The position numbers were made by a program, and so were the translations under genes. The notes under the pieces were generated by a model. That model was given only the letters and a program-made list of their open reading frames with translations, searched no databases and was not told the DNA's origin. Of a stretch of DNA of 6,345 nt, positions 1 through 5,247 are shown piece after piece. Source of the stretch: Armatimonadota bacterium (GTDB lineage: Bacteria > Armatimonadota > Fimbriimonadia > Fimbriimonadales > ATM1); assembly GCA_013816225.1 (NCBI GenBank), contig JACDEQ010000130.1, positions 1 to 6,345 on the forward strand, read 5' to 3'. Within the stretch, counting starts at the first letter, position 1; every line of letters begins with the position of its first letter.

Positions 1-287
1 CGAGCCAACTCCGGTTCAGCGTCGAGTCGTTCGTCAACACGGGCAATCTTAACCGGAAGCTCGAGTTGTTCAACGTCGTGACTCAGGCGTACGAGCAAAT
101 CGATCTGCAGGGAGCAAGCCAAACCGAAGGCATCGTCGAGATCCTGATCTCATCGGATGCAGGACGATTCGTCAACTCCACGACCGGCGCCGTCAGCGCT
201 AAGGTAAGCTGGAAAGCTACGTCCACCACGTTCATTTATCCTTGGAACGCAAAGGTCGACCACATCTTCTGGAGACTCAACCCGTAA
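1..287 (+). CDS. C-terminal part of a probable secreted protein, 5' end outside window
   Basis: The frame starting at base 3 is open from the window edge to the TAA at 285-287 with no stop, so this is the last 94 or so residues of a longer protein. It has no internal start with a ribosome binding site; the TTG at 66 is not a credible start. The residues are beta-rich, with many Ser, Thr, Val and aromatic positions, and include ARFV-like and KVSWKA segments followed by YPWNAKVDHIFWRLNP at the very end. From memory, similar tails (a ParFV-type segment, then RVSWR, then a final YPW...VD...W) close many exported proteins of Armatimonadota and related bacteria, where they form a repeated beta-sandwich-like C-terminal module. 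Function cannot be given from this fragment. The gene converges on the response regulator gene, with a hairpin between them. Confidence 0.75.
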   Translation, partial: SQLRFSVESFVNTGNLNRKLELFNVVTQAYEQIDLQGASQTEGIVEILISSDAGRFVNSTTGAVSAKVSWKATSTTFIYPWNAKVDHIFWRLNP

Positions 288-313
288 CGGTTGATTTTTC
301 GAACGAAGAATAA

Positions 314-340
314 GGGTCGCTTCAAATGGCGAAGCGGCCC
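314..340. terminator. Hairpin between convergent genes, probable shared terminator
   Basis: Bases 314-323 pair with 331-340 (10-bp stem, 7-nt loop). In plus-strand RNA the only irregular pair is one G-U wobble; in minus-strand RNA the same position is an A-C mismatch. It starts 26 nt after the stop of the plus-strand gene and 8 nt beyond the stop of the minus-strand regulator gene. In the minus direction it is followed by a moderately U-rich tract (TTATTCTTCG); in the plus direction there is no U run. It is therefore a plausible but imperfect terminator, with the U tract favouring the minus strand and stem pairing favouring the plus strand. Confidence 0.5.
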
Positions 341-348
341 AATCTCTG

Positions 349-975
349 TCACCATTCCGACGAGGACCAGCGCTCGAGGGCGATCTGCACCCGATTCGTG
401 AGGCCCTTTTTCTTCAGGATTCGGCTCACCAAGTTCTTCACGCTCTGCTCGCTTAAGCCTAAGCGCTGAGCGATGTCGCGGTTGGCTAGGCCTTTTGCCA
501 CAAGCGCTGCGATGTCTTGCTCTCTCGCAGAAAGATCGCGCCCCCTGATCCCTGCGCGTCCCGCTCCACGCTCCGGCATGTCCCAGGTCTTCCCCGCGGC
601 CACGGCGCGGATCGCCTTCTGCAGCGATTCAGAATTGCTCGTGCGCAAAACGAGCCCTTTCGCTTCGCTGGGTGCGAGTGAGGCGACACGCGTTGCATTC
701 GCTTCGTCGGCAAGGACCACGAATACCGTGTCTGGGGAGACCGAGCGCATTTCCGCCAGTTCCTGATCGCCCAACTCTTCGAGCAGCTTGGCGTCGATGA
801 GCAATACCTGGGGATTGCCTCCAAGAGCATCTAGGAGCTGACGTGGGTCGGAAGCGACTCCCACGAGGCGAATGTCGTCGGCAGGCGCCAAGATAGCAGC
901 AATCCCCTCCGACGTCAGAGTTTGGGAATCGGCCAATACAACAGTAATCTCGTTAGTCCCGTTTAAGGTTTGCAC
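349..975 (-). CDS. NarL/FixJ-family LuxR-type transcriptional regulator with atypical receiver domain
   Basis: A 208-residue cytoplasmic DNA-binding regulator. Residues 10-127 follow the response-regulator receiver pattern (ITVVLAD at 10-16, VLLID at 57-61, KGLVLR at 106-111). Residues 148-200 are a LuxR/GerE helix-turn-helix, with LSAREQDIAALVAKGLANRDIA then LSEQSVKNLVSRILKKKG. The receiver keeps the likely phospho-acceptor D61 but has only one of the usual two acidic residues (D16, followed by S17). It has A89 where Ser/Thr is expected and R111 in place of the invariant Lys. Phosphorylation control may thus be weak or lost; this is inferred from an alignment done by eye. The start is a GTG; the frame stays open upstream, but there is no better start codon and no clear ribosome binding site. 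It lies 37 nt after the sigma factor gene and is probably cotranscribed with it. No histidine kinase is nearby. Confidence 0.9.
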   Translation of the reverse strand: MQTLNGTNEITVVLADSQTLTSEGIAAILAPADDIRLVGVASDPRQLLDALGGNPQVLLIDAKLLEELGDQELAEMRSVSPDTVFVVLADEANATRVASLAPSEAKGLVLRTSNSESLQKAIRAVAAGKTWDMPERGAGRAGIRGRDLSAREQDIAALVAKGLANRDIAQRLGLSEQSVKNLVSRILKKKGLTNRVQIALERWSSSEW

Positions 976-1012
976 TCCGTCTTTTACAAACGGCGAGAAC
1001 GTGACTAATGTT

Positions 1013-1648
1013 TCAGTCCACCAGGAGCCGCTTGATCTTCTTCTTCGCGCGTTGGAGGGCGTTGTCGATGGATTTCGTTCCGCAGATCAACTCGCCGGCG
1101 ATTTCGTGGTAGCTCTTGCTATCGAGATATCGCTGAACAACAAGAAGCTCGAGCGGGCTCAAATGGTCTTCGAGGGTTTGGGGAAGATTCCTCGGCAAGC
1201 GCGTTCGCATAAGCATGTCTTCGGGGTTGGCCCCGGCCCGGTCGGCGATTACGTCGATCAGCGTTCCATCCGCCTCGTCGTCGGTAAAGCACCAGCTCAA
1301 GGATACATATCCGTTGAGCGGGCCGTGCTTTTGCCGAGTGGCCGTCTTGACCGCCGTAATGATTTGCCGTGTTACGCAAAGTTCGGCAAACGGGGCGAAT
1401 CTGGGGAGCTTGTCGGCGCGAAAGTCCCGAATGGCTTTCCAGAGGCCCATCATGCCTTCTTGGATGACATCTTCATGATCGGCTCCGATGACGAAATACG
1501 TCCGCGCCTGCCGCTCGACCAGGCTCCTATACCGTAGGAACAGCCATTCTGCAGCTCGGCCATCTCCGGTCTTTGCGCGATCGACGGCATCTTCGTCGGT
1601 GATACCAAACCTCGTCGCCGCCATCTCGCCAGGACTTAAATAAGTCAT
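1013..1648 (-). CDS. RNA polymerase sigma-70 family factor, SigH-like
   Basis: A 211-residue alternative sigma factor that would direct RNA polymerase to its own promoter set. Region 2 spans roughly residues 28-108: DHEDVIQEGMMGLWKAIRDF at 57-76 (core binding), then FAELCVTRQIITAVKTATRQ and KHGPLN (-10 recognition and melting). Region 4 spans about 155-209, with the helix-turn-helix SYHEIAGEL and KSIDNALQRAKKKIKRLL. The wording closely matches Bacillus SigH (Spo0H): GADxEDxxQEG, AFAELCxTRQIITAxKTATRQKH, KSIDNALQR. The family identity is therefore strong, although no sporulation gene is seen here. The start was set at the ATG at 1648, because AGGGAGGA sits 8 nt upstream and homology begins soon after; the frame runs a further 32 codons upstream without support. 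No anti-sigma gene is adjacent. The LuxR-type regulator follows after 37 nt. Confidence 0.93.
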   Translation of the reverse strand: MTYLSPGEMAATRFGITDEDAVDRAKTGDGRAAEWLFLRYRSLVERQARTYFVIGADHEDVIQEGMMGLWKAIRDFRADKLPRFAPFAELCVTRQIITAVKTATRQKHGPLNGYVSLSWCFTDDEADGTLIDVIADRAGANPEDMLMRTRLPRNLPQTLEDHLSPLELLVVQRYLDSKSYHEIAGELICGTKSIDNALQRAKKKIKRLLVD

Positions 1649-1656
1649 CGAACGCG

Positions 1657-1664
1657 TCCTCCCT
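1657..1664 (-). promoter_or_regulatory. Ribosome binding site fixing the sigma factor start
   Basis: On the minus strand AGGGAGGA lies 8 nt before the ATG at 1648. It is the best Shine-Dalgarno match around this gene and decides against the longer reading from 1744. Confidence 0.8.
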
Positions 1665-1800
1665 ACACTGGACATTACACCCGGCGCTCCACTCATCGAA
1701 CCGGGCTTATGAGCATGTTGGAGGAAAGCCGCAGGGCGTGTCAACCGCCGCCGCGAAAAAGTATGAGAAAATTTCGAGAATCCGGCGAACTCACGCGCGA

Positions 1801-1906
1801 TTCAGCAACGGTGCGGAATAGTCCAGCAACGGCGCCGAACGGTCCAGCAAGCTTGCGGAATGGTCCAGCGAACTCCGTGGAACAGTCCGGCGCGCTTGCG
1901 TGGCGA
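1801..1906. repeat. Degenerate 21-bp tandem repeat, about five units
   Basis: Units begin at 1801, 1822, 1843, 1864 and 1886. The first three are 21 nt long and the fourth 22 nt. The consensus on the plus strand is about TCCAGCAACGGTGCGGAATGG. Units 1 to 3 are clearly related; units 4 and 5 are more diverged; and 1781-1800 may be a sixth, worn 20-nt copy. Because 21 is a multiple of three, both strands translate as seven-residue repeats (plus strand SPATAPN, GPASLRN), but no reading frame here has a credible start signal. The array fills much of the gene-free 1649-1915 stretch between the acidic-protein gene and the sigma factor gene, both on the minus strand. It would lie downstream of the former and upstream of the latter's promoter. 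Confidence 0.7.
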
Positions 1907-1915
1907 TAGGAGCTT

Positions 1916-2212
1916 CTAGCCTTCCTCTTCCTCGTCATCGGTTTTCCCTTCGCCGCGGCGCTCGGCCTCTTCGCGGTCGCCGCCCGGGCCCTCGGACCTG
2001 GAATCAGCTGCCGGGCCGACGTCCACCGTCTGCTCCGGGCTGCCCTTGCGAAGCCATACTCCGCCTGAATCGGCAGTGGGCCGGGGCGACTTGGAATCAT
2101 CGTTCTCTTCGGCTTCCGCGCCGTCGATAGGCTCCGGAACCGCCGCCTCATCGACAACCGGTGTTTCGTCGGTGCGTACAAACCTCTTCGGATCGTTCTT
2201 ATCGGGTTGCAT
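1916..2212 (-). CDS. Small acidic, probably disordered protein of unknown function
   Basis: A 98-residue protein from the ATG at 2212, which has GGAGG 5 nt upstream. An earlier in-frame ATG at 2224 overlaps that binding site and is less likely. The sequence is low in hydrophobic residues and rich in Asp, Glu, Pro, Gly and Ser: DETPVVDEAAVPEPIDGAEA near the start, a short GGVWLRKG segment around residue 50, and the run DDEEEEG at the end. No domain, signal peptide or membrane segment is visible. This composition suggests a disordered cytoplasmic protein. The clear ribosome binding site is the main argument that it is real. It is transcribed divergently from the hydrolase gene, with 75 nt between the starts. 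No function can be assigned. Confidence 0.6.
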   Translation of the reverse strand: MQPDKNDPKRFVRTDETPVVDEAAVPEPIDGAEAEENDDSKSPRPTADSGGVWLRKGSPEQTVDVGPAADSRSEGPGGDREEAERRGEGKTDDEEEEG

Positions 2213-2217
2213 GTTAT

Positions 2218-2222
2218 CCTCC
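2218..2222 (-). promoter_or_regulatory. Ribosome binding site fixing the acidic-protein start
   Basis: GGAGG on the minus strand, 5 nt before the ATG at 2212. It overlaps an upstream in-frame ATG at 2224, which makes that ATG an unlikely start. Confidence 0.65.
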
Positions 2223-2287
2223 ATTTTATTGGACGCCAGCCGCGAAATCGGCGTTGCCTAAGCTCGAAAGTGACAAACTACTGACAC

Positions 2288-3166
2288 TTGTTGTCCGCAG
2301 TCGCAATCGCCCTCCTTTACATCGGCATCCTAGTGCTCGTCGCCCTCGCAGCGCTGAAGCCGGCTCGGTCGCCGATCTATTTGTCCCCCGAGGCTCTCGG
2401 CGCGAAGACGGAGGACGTGGAATTCGAAAGCGACGGAAGAGTCCTCAAGGGCTGGTGGGTGCTGCACGACAGTCCGCGGGCGGTAGCGATCCTGATGCAT
2501 GGCTACGTTATGAACCGCTCCGAGAACTCGGCCCTCGCCGCTGCGCTCAACCGAAAGGGCTTCGCATGCCTTCTCTTCGACTCTCGGGGATCCGGCAAGA
2601 GCGACGGGAGCAGGGTCGGCATGGGCTGGCTCGAACGAACGGACGTCGTAGCCGCATGCAGGTTCGCTCAAGAGCGACTGTCCGACGTCCCGCGCGTTCT
2701 GATCGGGGCAAGCATGGGCGCCGCAGCAGCCGCATTTGCGCTTGCGGAAACCCCGGACTGCGCGGACGCCCTGGTACTGGACAGCAGCTACCACTCGCTG
2801 GCGCGCGCGACGCTTGGTTGGTGGCGGTTCGTCGGCGGATCGGCCGCTTGCGTCGGGCTTGGCCCCGTCGTCCTCGTCGCCGGACCCTTTGCGGGCTTCA
2901 ACCCTTTCAAGGTGAACGTCGGCAGGGCTCTCGCCTCCATCAAGAAGCCGGTGTTGATTCTGCACGGCAGAAAGGACAATCTGGCGGCGCCGTTTCACGC
3001 CGAGAGGAACTATCGCAGCGCGACCATGGACGGCAGCAAAAACGTGCGCATCATTTGGTTCGATGAAGCAGGGCACGTCGAGGCGCGATGGACGAGGCCA
3101 GAGGAGTACGTGTCGCAGATCGAGCAGTTTCTGGTAGATATGGACGTGGTGAAACCGGCGCCATGA
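2288..3166 (+). CDS. Membrane-anchored alpha/beta hydrolase
   Basis: A 292-residue serine hydrolase of the alpha/beta fold. Residues 4-23 form one hydrophobic helix, which would hold the enzyme at the membrane. The catalytic domain follows: MHG at 70-72 (oxyanion strand), FDSRGSGKSDG at 97-107, nucleophile elbow GASMG at 140-144 with Ser142, LHGRKDN at 225-231 with Asp230, and EAGH at 260-263 with His263. Together these make a complete Ser-Asp-His triad. The layout (IYLSPEALG near the start, then a short strand and the HGY motif) resembles the YqkD/BAAT-like group of bacterial hydrolases. The substrate is unknown; an ester or peptide bond is likely. An in-frame TGA at 2282-2284 forces a TTG start (2288 or 2291), and no good ribosome binding site precedes it. 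Its last codon overlaps the DUF72 start by 4 bases, so the two are probably translated together. Confidence 0.88.
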   Translation: MLSAVAIALLYIGILVLVALAALKPARSPIYLSPEALGAKTEDVEFESDGRVLKGWWVLHDSPRAVAILMHGYVMNRSENSALAAALNRKGFACLLFDSRGSGKSDGSRVGMGWLERTDVVAACRFAQERLSDVPRVLIGASMGAAAAAFALAETPDCADALVLDSSYHSLARATLGWWRFVGGSAACVGLGPVVLVAGPFAGFNPFKVNVGRALASIKKPVLILHGRKDNLAAPFHAERNYRSATMDGSKNVRIIWFDEAGHVEARWTRPEEYVSQIEQFLVDMDVVKPAP

Positions 3167-3882
3167 TCCATATCGGCCTTTCGGGATTCTCGTATAAACC
3201 CTGGCAGGGCGAAGGGCGGTTCTACCCGCCTGATCTGAAGCAGAAAGAGTTCTTCGGCTACTACGCGTCTCGCTATGAAACGGTCGAAGTGGACGGCTCG
3301 TGGTACCGAATGCCTACCGAGGAGGCCGCCAAGAGTTGGGGCGAAGCATCGCCCGACCCGTTCTTTTTCAGTTTCAAAGCGCACCGCACGATCACGCACA
3401 TCCATCGCCTGAAGCCCGATGCCCAGGAATCTGTTCGGTTCATGGTGAAGCGAATCGCGCCGCTGTTGAAATTGGGCAAGCTCGGCCCGATTCTGGTACA
3501 GCTGCCGCCGAATTTGAAGCGCGACGATGAACGGCTTGCGATCTTCCTGCGAGACATTCCGAAGACGCAGGACGGCCCCCTCCTCCGTTATGCCGTCGAG
3601 TTTCGGAACGAGACCTGGCATACGCCGGAAGTCGAATCGATCCTTCGTGAGCATAGTGTCGCCTGGGTTGCTGCCGAAACCGACGATGCCGAAGCGCAGT
3701 GGCGCGATACTGCCAACTTCACGTATGCGCGCCTTCGTAAGAGCGAGTACGACAGCGATTCATTGAAGAGATGGGTCGATCGGTTCAGTGCCACTGATAA
3801 GGAGAGTTATGTTTACTGCAAGCACGAAGACAAGGGTGCTCCTTGGATTTGGGCGGACGAAATGCTCGCGAGTCTTCGCTAA
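3163..3882 (+). CDS. DUF72 (YecE-like) family protein
   Basis: A 239-residue soluble protein covering the whole DUF72 domain, which has a TIM-barrel-like fold. Family signatures appear in the usual order: IGLSGFSYKPWQG at 4-16, RFYPPDLK at 19-26, YYASRYETVEVDGSWYRMP at 33-51, FSFKAHRTITH at 69-79, KLGPILVQLPPNLKRD at 106-121, AVEFRNETW at 144-152 and YVYCKHEDKGAPW at 216-228. The family usually has VEINSTFY where this protein has VEVDGSWY. DUF72 proteins are widespread, and their biochemical role is not firmly established. The ATG at 3163 overlaps the hydrolase TGA (ATGA), and homology starts at residue 2, so an in-frame start further upstream inside the hydrolase gene is rejected. Coupling with the hydrolase suggests coexpression but not a shared function. 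Confidence 0.93.
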   Translation: MIHIGLSGFSYKPWQGEGRFYPPDLKQKEFFGYYASRYETVEVDGSWYRMPTEEAAKSWGEASPDPFFFSFKAHRTITHIHRLKPDAQESVRFMVKRIAPLLKLGKLGPILVQLPPNLKRDDERLAIFLRDIPKTQDGPLLRYAVEFRNETWHTPEVESILREHSVAWVAAETDDAEAQWRDTANFTYARLRKSEYDSDSLKRWVDRFSATDKESYVYCKHEDKGAPWIWADEMLASLR

Positions 3883-3969
3883 GTGCCGGTGGCCCGCATG
3901 AGCGTTCGCGTAAATCTGTGTGGTACCTTCTGGCAGTTGCGGTCGCGGCGCTGCAGCAAGTCAACATTC

Positions 3970-3976
3970 AGGAGAG
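3970..3976 (+). promoter_or_regulatory. Ribosome binding site supporting a TTG start
   Basis: AGGAGAG lies 8 nt before the TTG at 3985, which begins a signal-peptide-like sequence. It decides the start of the exported TTHB210-like gene, for which no ATG is available in the right frame. Confidence 0.7.
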
Positions 3977-3984
3977 AAGCTATT

Positions 3985-4739
3985 TTGAATACATCACGAA
4001 TCACCGTCGTAGGCGTGGGCTTATGCGTACTTGCGGGTTCGGCCCTCGGATGCCCATTCTGTACAAAGAAGACCACCGGCCCCTTCATCGGCGAAACGCA
4101 GCTGATAGGCAACGGCAGCGCTCGGTCTTGGGTCTACCCCGACGACCAAGGAAAGCCCACCGCGGTGGGCTTTCCTTCACCGAAACGGCCCTCACCGGGT
4201 TACCGGAGAACAAACCCGATAACGGTATGGACGGATACGAGTTCGTTCTAATGATGCCCAAACAGGCTGGATCGACCGGAATCAGTCATGTTTCCATCGA
4301 CTGGAACCCCAAGGGCCACATTCCGCCCGGCGTTTACGACGTTCCGCACTTCGACGTCCATTTCTATCTGGCTTCGACCAAAGAGCGCATGAAAATGACC
4401 CTCGACGAAGCCAGTATGAAGAAATGCCAGAAGAAGCCGGACGCCAAGCTGCTTCCTGCAGGCTATATCTACGCTCCGCAAGGGGAAGTGAAGTACATGG
4501 GCGCCCATTGGGTGGACGTGAAGTCTCCCGAACTCAACGGATCGCCCTTCACTCACACCTTCATCTACGGAACCTATGACGCGCGAGTTGTTTTCTTAGA
4601 GCCGATGGTCACCAGGGCGTTTCTTGAAGGGAAGGCGGCGGTGAATGCCCCGATCAAGCAGCCCGAAACCTACCAACTCGCCGGCAAATACTTTCCGACC
4701 AAGTACATGAGTACACGATCGCCCTCGAAGGCTTCGTGA
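3985..4739 (+). pseudogene. Exported TTHB210-like/DUF5602-type protein, broken by one frame change
   Basis: Translation from the TTG at 3985 gives an exported N-terminus: MNTSR, a hydrophobic core to about residue 22, then CPFC at 23-26 (ALG before Cys23, a poor lipobox or a signal peptidase I site). The frame continues through GETQLIGNGSARSWVYPDDQ and GKPTAVG to residue 62, then turns to nonsense and stops at 4251. The overlapping frame takes over with SFTETALTGLPENKP and runs to the TGA at 4737. It contains DWNPKGHIPPGVYDVPHFDVHFY, MGAHWVDVKSPELNG and FTHTFIYGTYDARVVFLEPMVTRAFL. Adding one base near 4170-4178 would give a continuous protein of 251 residues. The His-rich motifs match, from memory, the TTHB210-like (DUF5602) family, whose function is unclear. 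Whether this is a sequencing error or a true mutation cannot be told here. Without correction, the two parts would be an 88-residue fragment and a C-terminal piece with an ATG at 4227. Confidence 0.75.
4148..4177. repeat. Perfect 30-bp palindrome at the frame change
   Basis: The left arm AAGGAAAGCCCACCG (4148-4162) is the exact reverse complement of 4163-4177, centred on CCGCGG with no spacer. In RNA it could fold into a stem of about 13 bp with a CGCG loop. It lies inside the coding sequence of the exported protein, and its right arm is where the reading frame changes. Its shape (A-rich flank, GC-rich stem, T-rich flank) also looks like a bidirectional intrinsic terminator, though the T tract is short and interrupted. 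Confidence 0.9.
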
Positions 4740-4764
4740 AGCGGTAGACAGTAGTTCTGTTGCG

Positions 4765-4796
4765 ACCCATGCCCCTTCCGCAGAATGGGCATGGGT
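4765..4796 (+). other. Stem-loop between the two broken genes
   Basis: ACCCATGCCC (4765-4774) pairs perfectly with GGGCATGGGT (4787-4796). Inside, TTC (4776-4778) pairs with GAA (4783-4785) after one mismatch, leaving a CGCA loop. It begins 25 nt after the stop of the exported-protein gene. No T run follows on either strand, so it is a weak candidate terminator, an RNA 3'-end stabiliser or a structure in the leader of the next gene. It swallows the possible ATG at 4785, one reason to start the next gene at 4812. Confidence 0.55.
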
Positions 4797-4811
4797 AAAC
4801 GCAAACCTGCA

Positions 4812-5247
4812 ATGATGAAAACCCCCAGTTCGGGTCTCAAATCAGCGGCGATCATCAGCTTTGTCCTCGCGCTGCCGTTCGCCATCCTGGAATTTCTGAA
4901 TCAGACCATAACCAAGGAGAATGCCTTCGGCGTCATCCTGTTATTTGGGCTTTTTGTGGCTCTTGCCGATGGCATTCATCACCATGCTCACATCGATCGA
5001 GCGAAACGTGCGAGCAGAACAGCCGATAATGGCGAATCCGATTGGCCCGTTGCTCAAAGTCGCTTTTATGGGAGTCGTCGCAATGATGTGGGGAGGCGTA
5101 TTGTTTGACCAACTCCCCTGCTTTCTTGGGGTTCCGAACTGCGATTCGAAGAAGAGCAGGTTTCTTAGAGGAGCCCGTCGGCTCAACGGTCTACTTCGGC
5201 AAACACGACGTTTGCTGACTTCATGGCGCCCCTCGACCAATATTTAA
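4812..5247 (+). pseudogene. Small three-helix membrane protein, broken by one frame change
   Basis: One frame reads MMKTPSSGLKSAAIISFVLALPFAILEFLNQ and on to ENAFGVILLFG. The next frame then continues with FLWLLPMAFITML, SIERNVRAEQPIMANPIG, LLKVAFMGVVAMMWGGVLFDQ and PCFLGVPNCD. Both halves resemble one recurring family of short bacterial membrane proteins (LALPF.ILE..N, then FG.LWLLP.AFI, RNVRAG..IMANPI, DQ.PCFLGVPNCD), known to me only as uncharacterised. Dropping one base around 4947-4952, for instance one G of GGG, restores the frame and gives three membrane helices. Family members usually end at the NCD motif (codon ending 5145), but here the frame runs on for 33 basic residues to 5247, overlapping the convergent protease gene by 65 nt. 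The stop may therefore also have been lost. The start is uncertain (4812, 4815 or 4785), with no ribosome binding site for any of them. Confidence 0.65.

Noticed and set aside
872..1537. Plus-strand frame of 221 codons opposite the sigma factor and regulator genes
   Set aside because: It is antisense to two strongly recognisable genes and shows no domain of its own.
1649..1744. Longer sigma factor reading starting at 1744
   Set aside because: The extra 32 residues have no ribosome binding site and no resemblance to the family, whereas the ATG at 1648 has AGGGAGGA 8 nt upstream.
1674..1744. Possible promoter for the sigma factor gene: TTGACA at 1744-1739 and TGTAAT at 1679-1674 on the minus strand
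   Set aside because: The two boxes are about 59 nt apart and neither has a good partner at 16-18 nt. TGTAAT alone is placed well for a short leader, but this is not enough to call.
1801..1906. CRISPR array
   Set aside because: The 21-bp units abut directly with no unique spacers, and no cas gene is near.
1709..1909. Plus-strand 66-codon reading frame with heptapeptide repeats
   Set aside because: It has an ATG but no ribosome binding site, and its repetitive part is explained by the 21-bp DNA repeat, which gives similar patterns on the other strand.
2161..3066. Long plus-strand frame of 301 codons overlapping the hydrolase gene
   Set aside because: It is an Arg- and Gly-rich shadow frame of the hydrolase, which has a full catalytic triad in its own frame.
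4160..4180. Programmed -1 ribosomal frameshift in the exported-protein gene
   Set aside because: There is no slippery heptamer of the X XXY YYZ type in the zero frame, and the hairpin overlaps the shift site instead of lying 5-9 nt downstream.
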